NCBI GenBank assembly: GCA_910586285.1
Contig: CAJUGR010000039.1
Span: forward strand, 1-14,793
Source of the DNA: an uncultured Erysipelotrichaceae bacterium
Lineage (GTDB): Bacteria > Bacillota_I > Bacilli_A > Erysipelotrichales > Erysipelotrichaceae
Length of the DNA stretch: 14,793 nt
Direction: 5' to 3'
A program made the translations under genes and the position numbers. Position 1 is the first letter of the stretch. Each line of letters begins with the position of its first letter. A model generated the notes under the pieces. The model searched no databases. It worked only from the letters and a program-made list of their open reading frames with translations, and was not told the DNA's origin. Below, piece after piece: positions 1-6,163 of the stretch.

Positions 1-28
1 GCGCATCCGAGGAATTTCCGTTTACATT

Positions 29-205
29 TCACATCAATCGTAAGTACTCGCTCCATCTCTCCTCCCGAATCGGCATCGGTCGATGATTATCAAAATAAAG
101 TACCAGTGCCGGGGCGATATGATTCCAACGATCCATAATGGCATAATGCGTTAAATGTCCTTCCAGAATCAGTCTTTTTGCTTGTGCATGATAATGATAA
201 TACAT
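29..205 (-). CDS. small conserved-looking hypothetical protein (58 aa)
   Basis: A 58-residue soluble protein, rich in His, Tyr and Arg in its first third (MYYHYHAQ...), followed by a hydrophobic core around residues 31-37 (APALVLYF) and a basic, proline-containing C-terminus (RPMPIREERW). The frame stays open 16 codons further upstream, but an AGAGGAGGG ribosome binding site about 6 bases before the ATG at 205 decides the start. No signal peptide or membrane segment is seen. It is divergent from the 469-aa gene, with 87 bases between the two starts, so promoters could be shared. I do not recognise a named family. The strong ribosome binding site and the ordered composition argue that it is a real gene. 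Nothing indicates its role. Confidence 0.6.
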   Translation of the reverse strand: MYYHYHAQAKRLILEGHLTHYAIMDRWNHIAPALVLYFDNHRPMPIREERWSEYLRLM

Positions 206-292
206 ATGATCACCCTCCTCTTTAGGATATCCACGATATGCACGCTGATACACCCCATATCATCAACGCATAAAATAAAGTGAGGTGATTTT

Positions 293-1702
293 ATGAACCA
301 AGGCGGAGCCTTACTATTCTATGAACCGTTAACCCCCAAGCACTATCTGGATCAAATACTGGCGCAATATCCCTATGACATTGATCCGGCACTTGTCTAT
401 ACGCTGTTGACAAAATATCCCGCTCCGCATCCGGCACTATTGACCTTTATTGATTTCATTCGCCGAAGCAGGAAAATACTCATCACCAAGAAAGCACTCA
501 CTAACCACGCTCTCAATCGCCTATACGTTAAAATGGCCGCATTGGCTCAACCGCCGCATACTCTGCTTCACATTCATTCCTTTCGTTTTGACTGCCTGAT
601 CCATTACACTCATTGCCCGATCAATCATGCCTATCCTTATCTTGCATATGATAAAATTGCCCTGATTGATGAAGTTCACATTGCGCAAAACACCCATATA
701 CGACTCCATCCAGTCGATACACCTCCAATCACCTACACATCCTCCATGCCGTTGCTTGATCTGTCACTGGATCCGAATCAATATTTTTCTTTATCCATTT
801 CGATCAATGAGGTTCACGGCTTGATCTTGATACCGCGCTGTGCCGCCGCATTGATTTCCGCACTCGGTACGCTGTATCCTTTCACTGCCGAAAAGGTTCG
901 ACATGATTTTCTGCTTTTTTACGATCTCAAAATGCCGCAACAAGAAAATATCATAGCCTATGATGCCAATAGCAAACAATACATCGGATGCAGTTGTCAC
1001 GTGGGGTCAAATCAAAGCTCATTAACAGAATGTCTGTACATGATTCGCACCCTTTACGGTGCCATCACCCGAGATAAACACGACTTGACATTAACATCAA
1101 CCATGCTAAACATGGAAATACCAAATCAAGCGATTTCTCTGCTTATGTGTAGTGATGAGGAAAGACAAAAAAGCGCACTGATCGAAGCACTGCTTCAAAC
1201 CGGTCAAAAGCATCGCTGTACAATCACAAGAGTATTTGAAAACTATGGAACCATACATCTGCTTGATGATTCACTATATGCCACAGGCGCACAAATCGGT
1301 GGAGCTATCCCGATCACTTCACTAACGCCAAATCTATTTTATGATAATACTGGAGAAGACATTTATCTCAGTGAATCGGAGCGAATCACCTATCGTATAA
1401 CATCGTTGAAACCATTAACGCCCAATCATCTGTTTCAACCGATTCATATCATCGCCATATTGTGCAATGTAGAAAGTTTTCGTCTTTTCAATCATCCGGA
1501 AGAAGTCCTGCCGCACTTATCACGCTGTTACTGTACTTTGGATTCATCGCTTCATAAAGATGACGCCGTAGGCAATGCCCTTATCAATACCGCATTGCTC
1601 AACGACATTCCTCTTATCGCACTGCCAATCAACGACACTCCCGATCAAAACGCGCAAGCGTTGATTTCATGGATTCAAACGAGAACCTCCCCTGATGAAT
1701 AA
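293..1702 (+). CDS. degenerate PEPCK/HPr-kinase-like protein (pseudo-enzyme paralogue of the gene at 12760-14457)
   Basis: A 469-aa cytosolic protein that aligns by eye, co-linearly over most of its length, with the 565-aa PEPCK-like protein at the other end of the window. Matching blocks include LLTFIDFIR/LLNFVESFY (about residue 49), YIGCSC/WVGCVS (230-235), ISLLM...IEALLQTG/IMLM...IEALKTLG (281-304), VFENYGTIHL/IFDDMGTIHI (314-323) and IGGAIPITSLTP/IGAFIRLDDLDP (335-346). The residues that make the family catalytic are gone: the P-loop GDSGAGKS reads CSDEERQKS (286-294), the Asp pair reads Glu-Asn (316-317), and the PEPCK-type catalytic Lys and His are replaced. The Lys-Ser of the P-loop and an Arg near 368 remain. 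Its C-terminus is shorter and lacks the GT..GV...F.NPFG block. The start has a good GTGAGGTGA site 6 bases before the ATG. The reading frame is intact, so it looks maintained. I infer a non-catalytic, perhaps regulatory or partner subunit; function unknown. Confidence 0.8.
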   Translation: MNQGGALLFYEPLTPKHYLDQILAQYPYDIDPALVYTLLTKYPAPHPALLTFIDFIRRSRKILITKKALTNHALNRLYVKMAALAQPPHTLLHIHSFRFDCLIHYTHCPINHAYPYLAYDKIALIDEVHIAQNTHIRLHPVDTPPITYTSSMPLLDLSLDPNQYFSLSISINEVHGLILIPRCAAALISALGTLYPFTAEKVRHDFLLFYDLKMPQQENIIAYDANSKQYIGCSCHVGSNQSSLTECLYMIRTLYGAITRDKHDLTLTSTMLNMEIPNQAISLLMCSDEERQKSALIEALLQTGQKHRCTITRVFENYGTIHLLDDSLYATGAQIGGAIPITSLTPNLFYDNTGEDIYLSESERITYRITSLKPLTPNHLFQPIHIIAILCNVESFRLFNHPEEVLPHLSRCYCTLDSSLHKDDAVGNALINTALLNDIPLIALPINDTPDQNAQALISWIQTRTSPDE

Positions 1703-1705
1703 TCG

Positions 1706-1734
1706 TTGCGAAATCCTAAAAAAAACGCTATACT
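1706..1734 (+). promoter_or_regulatory. sigma-A-type promoter of pyrR
   Basis: TTGCGA (1706-1711), a 17-base spacer and TATACT (1729-1734). It begins 3 bases after the stop of the preceding gene. Predicted transcription start is near 1741, so pyrR has its own transcript, and translation starts upstream of about 1741 are unlikely. Confidence 0.7.
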
Positions 1735-1758
1735 ATTACTGTTTGGAAAGGAAAAGTG

Positions 1759-1839
1759 ATGATTACTGCCTACAAAGTATGGAATTATCACATAAGGTTA
1801 TTATGGAAACAAAAGAAATATTGGATTCATTGGGAATGA
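1759..1839 (+). CDS. possible 26-codon upstream ORF overlapping the pyrR start
   Basis: An ATG at 1759 follows a good GGAAAGG site (about 6 bases spacing) just behind the predicted start of transcription. It opens 26 codons in a different frame from pyrR and ends with TGA at 1837-1839, inside pyrR. The peptide is basic and Trp-rich (four Trp). It has the best-placed ribosome binding site in this leader, better than that of pyrR itself, so it could be a leader peptide or a brake on pyrR translation. It could equally be chance. No peptide family is recognised. Confidence 0.3.
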   Translation: MITAYKVWNYHIRLLWKQKKYWIHWE

Positions 1840-2318
1840 AGCGCTCATTGACGCGCATTGCCCATGAAATCATCGAGCGTAATAAAGGGGTAGAAAACAT
1901 TATTTTGGTGGGAATTAAAACAAGAGGACTGCCGTTAGCTAAGCGGCTTGCCGAAATCATTGAAAACGTGGAGGGTACTCACATACCGGTTTATCCGCTG
2001 GACATTTCTCAATTCCGCGATGATTTGGAAAATCGACCTCCGTTGCCGATATTGGGTTTACCGGTAAAAGATAAGAAAGTTATTTTGGTTGATGATGTCT
2101 TATTTAAAGGCAGAACGGTTCGTGCCGCCATGGATGCCATTATGTCGTCCGGTCGTGCCCGCGAAATACAACTCGCGGTATTAGTAGATCGCGGTCATCG
2201 AGAATTACCGATTCGGGCTGATTATATCGGAAAAAATATTCCCTCTTCCCTGCAGGAAACTGTAAATGTCTGTGTCATTGAAATTGATGCAGCGGATAAT
2301 GTTACCATTCGAAAATAA
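1803..2318 (+). CDS. pyrR: bifunctional pyr operon regulator / uracil phosphoribosyltransferase PyrR
   Basis: PyrR is a type I phosphoribosyltransferase that makes UMP from uracil and PRPP; in Bacilli it also binds pyr mRNA leaders in response to UMP to cause attenuation. The 171-aa protein shows the family signature: RSLTRIAHEIIERNKG near residue 14, GIKTRG, the PRPP-binding loop VILVDDVLFKGRT at 93-105, and RGHRELPIRADYIGKN at 130-145. The frame is open back to 1695, but that ATG lies upstream of the promoter. Met at 1803 gives the usual N-terminus (KEILDSLGMKRSLTRI aligns without gaps to the family) and the usual length of 170-180 aa, with an ATAAGG site 5 bases upstream. No pyr biosynthesis genes are adjacent, and no PyrR-binding anti-antiterminator loop was recognised in its own leader, so any regulated operon is elsewhere. 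Confidence 0.93.
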   Translation: METKEILDSLGMKRSLTRIAHEIIERNKGVENIILVGIKTRGLPLAKRLAEIIENVEGTHIPVYPLDISQFRDDLENRPPLPILGLPVKDKKVILVDDVLFKGRTVRAAMDAIMSSGRAREIQLAVLVDRGHRELPIRADYIGKNIPSSLQETVNVCVIEIDAADNVTIRK

Positions 2319-2365
2319 TTGGTCAAGCGTAGATATTCATCATTCATTTCACAAACATTTTCATC

Positions 2366-2394
2366 AAAACGGCGCACAAAGATGCGCTTTTTTT
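2366..2394 (+). terminator. intrinsic terminator after pyrR
   Basis: GCGCA (2372-2376) pairs with TGCGC (2383-2387) around a 6-base loop, followed by seven T. Upstream A residues can pair with the T tract. It separates pyrR from the transporter gene that starts 45 bases further on. Confidence 0.75.
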
Positions 2395-2438
2395 CATACC
2401 TGATATCTTCAGATCATATTCTTTAACGAGGTGAATTT

Positions 2439-3080
2439 ATGATACTGCATACTTTCATACTGGTGTTACTCGCAGAAATGGCTGATAAAACACAACTGAT
2501 GATGATGGCACTGACCAATCGATATAAAACCCGCAGTGTTGTATGGGGAATGATCTTCGGTGTTACGATCATCAGTGCCTTTTCCGTACTGGCCGGGAAT
2601 TTGATTGGAAATCTGATTCCGATGGATTGGATCAAGTTATGTGCGGCTGTGCTGTTTCTGATCTTCGGGATGGTCAATCTGTTTCCTGCCAAAGAAGAAA
2701 ATGGAACCTCGCTTCATTTGTCGATGCCGATTGTTTCCGTTGCCTTGACCTTTCTTTTGGCAGAATTGGGAGATAAAACCCAATTAGCCACTGTTGCGAT
2801 GGCAGCCGATCACAGCGATGAATTACTTTCCGTATTTCTTGGGGCATCCGGTGGTTTAATCGGCGCCAACCTTATCGGCATCCTGGCCGGAAAACTCATT
2901 CTCTCACGGCTCAATGAAAATATCGTTAAAATCTTTTCCTCCTTTATTTTCTTTCTGTTTGGCTCCTTGCGCATCTTTGAAGTTTTTCCCGCTACTCCGC
3001 TGATCCTATGGCTATATAGTGCTGTACTCATCGTAATTGCCTACTTCTGTTATGAAAAAAGCCGCTCGGCATTGTCCTGA
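2439..3080 (+). CDS. GDT1/UPF0016 (TMEM165-type) divalent cation transporter
   Basis: A 213-aa polytopic inner-membrane protein with about six hydrophobic segments in two pseudo-symmetric halves. Each half opens with the family signature E-x-[GA]-D-K-T-Q: EMADKTQ at residues 13-19 and ELGDKTQ at 109-115. The short hydrophilic linker NLFPAKEENGTSLH lies between the halves. Members of this family export Mn2+ (MneA, GDT1) or move Ca2+/Mn2+ against protons, so a role in manganese homeostasis is the likely call. The first motif carries Ala where Gly is usual. The start is set by an AACGAGGTGA site 4-5 bases before the ATG. Only 44 bases separate it from the pyrR terminator, too little for a manganese riboswitch, and none is seen. 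No clear terminator follows. Confidence 0.85.
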   Translation: MILHTFILVLLAEMADKTQLMMMALTNRYKTRSVVWGMIFGVTIISAFSVLAGNLIGNLIPMDWIKLCAAVLFLIFGMVNLFPAKEENGTSLHLSMPIVSVALTFLLAELGDKTQLATVAMAADHSDELLSVFLGASGGLIGANLIGILAGKLILSRLNENIVKIFSSFIFFLFGSLRIFEVFPATPLILWLYSAVLIVIAYFCYEKSRSALS

Positions 3081-3146
3081 TCCTTATGACGCTGTTTAAG
3101 ATATGATTTATCGCGGTGAGTATCGTATTCGTCTTTGGGTATATCG

Positions 3147-3155
3147 TGGTATAAT
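3147..3155 (+). promoter_or_regulatory. extended -10 promoter of the oligoendopeptidase gene
   Basis: TGG followed by a perfect TATAAT (3150-3155) makes an extended -10 element. No good -35 hexamer stands at 16-18 bases, which is usual for this promoter class. The -10 lies 34 bases before the chosen start codon. Confidence 0.65.
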
Positions 3156-3189
3156 AAGGGCACGCTAACATAGAAAGTAGGTGCTTTAT

Positions 3190-4965
3190 ATGAATGCTAC
3201 ATGGTCTTTAGACGCGTTATACAAAGGATATGATGATCCTGCTTTTCATCATGATATGGATACATTAAAAGCGGTTGTAAAGAAGATTAATGACCTAAGC
3301 GGACAATTACATCACGATCGCCGGGCAGAGTGTGTCACCGCTATGTTAAAACAACAGGAAACACTGTATGAATTATCCGGAAGATTGGGCAGCTATATCT
3401 CCTTGCGCCAATCTTGTGATACTACGAACACTCAAACCGTAGCACTGATGGGACAACTCCAACAAACACTCAGTGAGTGTGCCAAAAGCTTTGCGCGCTT
3501 TGATACATTTATTCAAGGTATCAATGATCTTGACACACTAATTGCACAAAACCCGTTTCTCAGCGAATATGCTTATTTATTAAGAGAAACCAAACAAGAC
3601 GGAAAATATCGTTTATCCGATGATGTAGAAGAAGTGATTGCCAAACTGAATATTTCAGCCGGAGATGCCTGGGCAAACCTTCAGGAATATCTTACCAGTA
3701 CACTTGCCGTTCCCTATCAAGATCAAACACTCACATTAAGTGAAGTACGCAGCCTTGCTTATGACCAAGATCCTTCGGTCCGCAAAGCTGCCTATGACGC
3801 AGAACTCAAAGCTTACGAACCAATCCGGCAAAGCGTTGCGTTCGCATTAAACAATATCAAATCACAAGTGAATACCATCAGTGATCTGCGAGGCTTTGCC
3901 TCACCGCTGGATATGACCTTATACTATTCACGAATGGAACGCAAAACTCTGGACGCTATGATGGAAGCCATTCAGGCTTATTTGCCGGTGTTCCATCATT
4001 ATTTAAAACGAAAAGCTGAAATACTGGGTCATCATAATGGATTGCCTTGGTACGACCTGTTTGCCCCGATTTGCGATGTGGATCACAGTGATAAAAAATA
4101 TACACCCATGGAAGCCAAACAATACTTGATTGATCATTTTGCGGCATTCTCACAAGATTTATGCACAATGATCGAAACGGCTTTTCACGATGACTGGATT
4201 GATTTCTATCCGCGCAAAGGCAAAGTCGGCGGTGCCTTCTGTGCCAACCTTCCTTTTATCAAGCAAAGCCGAATCTTAACCAACTTTAACGGACAACTTG
4301 ATGACATTATAACGCTCGCTCATGAATTAGGGCATGCCTATCACGGTATGATGATTGAAAACCACCGTCCGCTAAACACCGACTATTCGATGCCGGTAGC
4401 GGAAACTGCCTCTACTTTTAATGAAAACATCATTATGAATGCAGCGATTGCAGAAGAATCGAACACACGCAAAAAACTTGTGCTGATTGAAAAACAGCTT
4501 CAAGACTTAACGCAAATCATCTGTGATATTTATTCCCGTTATCATTTCGAATGTGAAGTCTTCGAACGTCGACGAACTACCTTCCTGTTCGCAGAGGATT
4601 TGTGTAATATCATGTTACAGACACAGAAAGAAGCCTATGGTGATGCACTGGATTTCCACTATCTTCATCCGTATATGTGGATCAATAAGTCACACTACTA
4701 TTCCGCTTCACTAAGTTTTTACAATTTCCCTTATGCTTTCGGCGGACTCTTTGCCCGCGGGTTAATCGTTCAATATCAAAAACAAGGAAGTTCCTTTGTG
4801 GATCAATATCGTCTTCTGTTAAAAGCCACTACCATCGCCCATGTCGAAGATATTGCTAAAAAAGTCGGCATTGATATCGGCGATCCTTCCTTCTGGCGTG
4901 AAAGTCTGGAAACATGTAAAAACCGCATTGATGAATTTATGACATTATCCCAATCGCTTTCATGA
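3190..4965 (+). CDS. pepF: M3B family oligoendopeptidase F (zinc metallopeptidase)
   Basis: A cytosolic zinc peptidase that degrades peptides of roughly 7-17 residues. The 591-aa product has the family's helical N-terminal half and a C-terminal catalytic domain. The zinc motif HELGH lies at 378-382 (His378, Glu379, His382) and the third ligand is expected at Glu405 in AETASTFNE, both typical of PepF-like M3B enzymes. Length is normal (about 590-600 aa). The frame extends to a GTG at 3181, but that GTG is part of the AGGTG ribosome binding site, which sits 6 bases before the ATG at 3190, so the later start is chosen. There is no signal peptide. It is flanked by its own extended -10 promoter and a strong terminator, so it is probably monocistronic. 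Confidence 0.92.
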   Translation: MNATWSLDALYKGYDDPAFHHDMDTLKAVVKKINDLSGQLHHDRRAECVTAMLKQQETLYELSGRLGSYISLRQSCDTTNTQTVALMGQLQQTLSECAKSFARFDTFIQGINDLDTLIAQNPFLSEYAYLLRETKQDGKYRLSDDVEEVIAKLNISAGDAWANLQEYLTSTLAVPYQDQTLTLSEVRSLAYDQDPSVRKAAYDAELKAYEPIRQSVAFALNNIKSQVNTISDLRGFASPLDMTLYYSRMERKTLDAMMEAIQAYLPVFHHYLKRKAEILGHHNGLPWYDLFAPICDVDHSDKKYTPMEAKQYLIDHFAAFSQDLCTMIETAFHDDWIDFYPRKGKVGGAFCANLPFIKQSRILTNFNGQLDDIITLAHELGHAYHGMMIENHRPLNTDYSMPVAETASTFNENIIMNAAIAEESNTRKKLVLIEKQLQDLTQIICDIYSRYHFECEVFERRRTTFLFAEDLCNIMLQTQKEAYGDALDFHYLHPYMWINKSHYYSASLSFYNFPYAFGGLFARGLIVQYQKQGSSFVDQYRLLLKATTIAHVEDIAKKVGIDIGDPSFWRESLETCKNRIDEFMTLSQSLS

Positions 4966-4967
4966 TC

Positions 4968-5009
4968 AAGATCATGCCTATCCCTTCATCGGATAAGCAT
5001 GATCTTTTT
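4968..5009 (+). terminator. strong intrinsic terminator after the oligoendopeptidase gene
   Basis: AAGATCATGC (4968-4977) and TATCC (4979-4983) pair with GGATA (4991-4995) and GCATGATCTT (4997-5006), with one C/A mismatch and a 7-base loop. Five T follow the GATC (5005-5009). It starts 3 bases after the stop codon. Confidence 0.9.
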
Positions 5010-5071
5010 AATTATAAAAATCACTTCTCTTCCATTGCTTCGATGGTCTCACAAGCAATTCGATCCATCCC

Positions 5072-5100
5072 TTGAAGAAAACAAAAAAATCTGATAGGAT
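5072..5100 (+). promoter_or_regulatory. probable promoter of the HisJ-like gene
   Basis: TTGAAG (5072-5077), 17 bases, TAGGAT (5095-5100), with TG at 5092-5093 making an extended -10. GATAAT at 5098-5103 is an overlapping alternative. An AGAAAGGA ribosome binding site follows before the ATG at 5128. Confidence 0.5.
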
Positions 5101-5127
5101 AATGGAAGTAAGAAAGGATGTGTCATC

Positions 5128-5916
5128 ATGCGTGCAGATTATCATGTACACAGTGCATTCAGTAATGATTCTCAATATCCGATGGAAGAAGTCGTAAAGC
5201 ATGCCATTGAATTGGGACTGGATGAAATCTGTTTTACCGATCATACAGATTATGGAAAGTATTCTGATGTCGTTTGTGATCTTCCTGCCTATTTTCGTGA
5301 GATCAGGCGGTGTCAAGCGTTGTATCAAGATAAAATCACAATCAAAACCGGAGCGGAATTCGGTATGCAGGTTCATACCGTGGATCAATTTGAAGCGACT
5401 TATGCAAAATATCCATTTGACTTCATTATCTTATCTTGCCATTTGGTAAATGATCTGGAATTCTGGAACCAGGACTTCCAGCGTGGTAAAACGCAAACAG
5501 AATATAATTTGGCCTATTACCAAGAAATTTATGACGTCATGCAGCATTATGATCATTACAGTGTTTTGGGTCATCTTGATGCGATCAAACGCGATGATTT
5601 AAACGGTTGCTGTCCGTTTGAAATCACCGAAGCGATCATTGATAAAATTTTGCGTCATGCGATCCAACATCATAAAGGAATAGAAGTCAACACTTCCAAT
5701 TTCCGTTATCATTTGCCGGATTTGACCCCGTGTCGGGATATCTTAAAGCGTTATTACGATCTGGGAGGTAAAATTTTAACCCTTGGTTCCGATTCTCATA
5801 AAGAGGAGCATTTAGCGGCCCACTTCCCCTATGTTATCGGCGAACTGAAAAAAATCGGATTTACGCAGTATTGCACCTTTACCGATATGGAACCGACATT
5901 TCACGACTTACCGTAA
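5128..5916 (+). CDS. hisJ: HisJ-type PHP-domain histidinol-phosphatase
   Basis: The protein (262 aa) is a PHP-superfamily metal-dependent phosphoesterase of the HisJ branch, which converts L-histidinol phosphate to histidinol in the histidine pathway. The metal ligands of the PHP fold are visible in order: YHVH (His6, His8), FTDHTD (Asp38, His39), GAE (Glu77), SCH (His105), GHLD (His149, Asp151) and GSDSH (Asp222, His224). Length fits the family (about 260-280 aa). The start has an AGAAAGGATG site. No other histidine gene lies nearby, so another small phosphomonoester could be its substrate; the HisJ call rests on motif layout and length. The gene ends in a convergent region with the reverse-strand permease gene, and its stop codon overlaps the first DnaA-box-like 9-mer. 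Confidence 0.8.
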   Translation: MRADYHVHSAFSNDSQYPMEEVVKHAIELGLDEICFTDHTDYGKYSDVVCDLPAYFREIRRCQALYQDKITIKTGAEFGMQVHTVDQFEATYAKYPFDFIILSCHLVNDLEFWNQDFQRGKTQTEYNLAYYQEIYDVMQHYDHYSVLGHLDAIKRDDLNGCCPFEITEAIIDKILRHAIQHHKGIEVNTSNFRYHLPDLTPCRDILKRYYDLGGKILTLGSDSHKEEHLAAHFPYVIGELKKIGFTQYCTFTDMEPTFHDLP

Positions 5917-5921
5917 TCCAC

Positions 5922-5951
5922 AAGGTTTTCCACAATTATGGAAAACTTTTT
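5922..5951 (+). terminator. probable intrinsic terminator after hisJ, built from two DnaA-box-like sites
   Basis: GTTTTCC (5925-5931) pairs with GGAAAAC (5940-5946) around an 8-base loop, extended by weaker A-T and G-T pairs to about 10 bp, and is followed by five T. The stem is AT-rich, so efficiency is uncertain. Confidence 0.55.
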
Positions 5952-5971
5952 CATTTTTATTTTCATTTTTA
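5948..5971. repeat. tandem duplication of a T-rich 12-mer
   Basis: The 12-mer TTTTCATTTTTA occurs twice in direct succession (5948-5959 and 5960-5971). One strand of this stretch is almost all pyrimidine, so the duplex should melt easily. It sits between the two groups of DnaA-box-like sites. Confidence 0.8.
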
Positions 5972-6040
5972 TGCCCATGGTTATCGAATTCATCGTTGGT
6001 TTCTGAAAAAAAGCAGGAGTGAAACCGCTGTTTTCAACAA

Positions 6041-6063
6041 GTTATCCACACAAGGTGGATAAC
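6041..6063. repeat. perfect 9-bp inverted repeat of DnaA-box sequence
   Basis: GTTATCCAC (6041-6049) and GTGGATAAC (6055-6063) are perfect inverted copies separated by 5 bases. No T tract follows on either strand, so a terminator role is unlikely; two head-to-head DnaA boxes are the simpler reading. Confidence 0.75.
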
Positions 6064-6068
6064 TAATA

Positions 6069-6102
6069 GTGGAAAACGTTCTGTGTTATCCGAGTTTTCC
6101 AC
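6069..6102. repeat. perfect 9-bp inverted repeat of TTTTCCAC-type boxes
   Basis: GTGGAAAAC (6069-6077) and GTTTTCCAC (6094-6102) are perfect inverted copies separated by 16 bases that contain a TTATCC core. It forms a nested set with the adjacent repeat at 6041-6063. Confidence 0.75.
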
Positions 6103-6126
6103 ATTCTTAAATCATGCAAGATCAGT

Positions 6127-6163
6127 AAAAAAACGCACAAGCGAATGAATCAGCTGTGCGTTT
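6127..6163 (-). terminator. intrinsic terminator overlapping the 3' end of the permease gene
   Basis: On the reverse strand AAACGCACA (6163-6155) pairs with TGTGCGTTT (6139-6131), with seven T ending the hairpin (6133-6127). The upstream stem arm lies in the last codons and the loop contains the stop codon (6152-6150), so the terminator is embedded in the coding end. Confidence 0.8.

Larger units (their letters stand above)
5914..6103. other. cluster of DnaA-box-like 9-mers in a convergent intergenic region
   Basis: Against the consensus TTATCCACA, these sites are visible: TAATCCACA (5914-5922, +), TTTTCCACA (5926-5934, +), TTTTCCATA (5937-5945, -), a perfect TTATCCACA (6042-6050, +), TTATCCACC (6054-6062, -), TTTTCCACT (6068-6076, -) and TTTTCCACA (6095-6103, +); a weaker TTATCCGAG lies at 6086. 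Two subgroups (5914-5945 and 6042-6103) flank about 95 bases containing a T-rich stretch (5947-5972) with a tandem TTTTCATTTTTA repeat. Most sites form inverted pairs. The region separates the 3' ends of two convergent genes, so it is not a promoter region. DnaA-binding clusters outside oriC are known in Bacillus. Whether this one titrates DnaA, forms an origin, or is a by-product of hairpin sequence is open. Confidence 0.6.

Noticed and set aside
1741..1802. PyrR-responsive attenuator in the pyrR leader
   Set aside because: The leader is about 60 bases with no terminator/antiterminator pair and no recognisable PyrR-binding loop.
1695..1802. N-terminal extension of PyrR to 207 residues
   Set aside because: The first ATG lies upstream of the promoter -35, and the extra 36 residues do not fit the PyrR family.
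2319..2438. Manganese (yybP-ykoY) riboswitch ahead of the GDT1 gene
   Set aside because: Only 44 bases lie between the pyrR terminator and the ATG, and no conserved riboswitch core is visible.
3181..3189. GTG start of the oligoendopeptidase three codons earlier
   Set aside because: That GTG is part of the ribosome binding site, correctly spaced for the ATG at 3190.
5871..6062. 63-codon forward ORF across the end of hisJ and the DnaA-box region
   Set aside because: It overlaps hisJ in another frame, has no ribosome binding site, and its sequence is explained by hairpins and T-rich repeats.
5914..6110. Calling the DnaA-box cluster the chromosomal oriC
   Set aside because: No dnaA, dnaN, rpmH or other origin-linked gene is in the window, and flanking genes converge on the region instead of diverging. 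Kept as a box cluster only.
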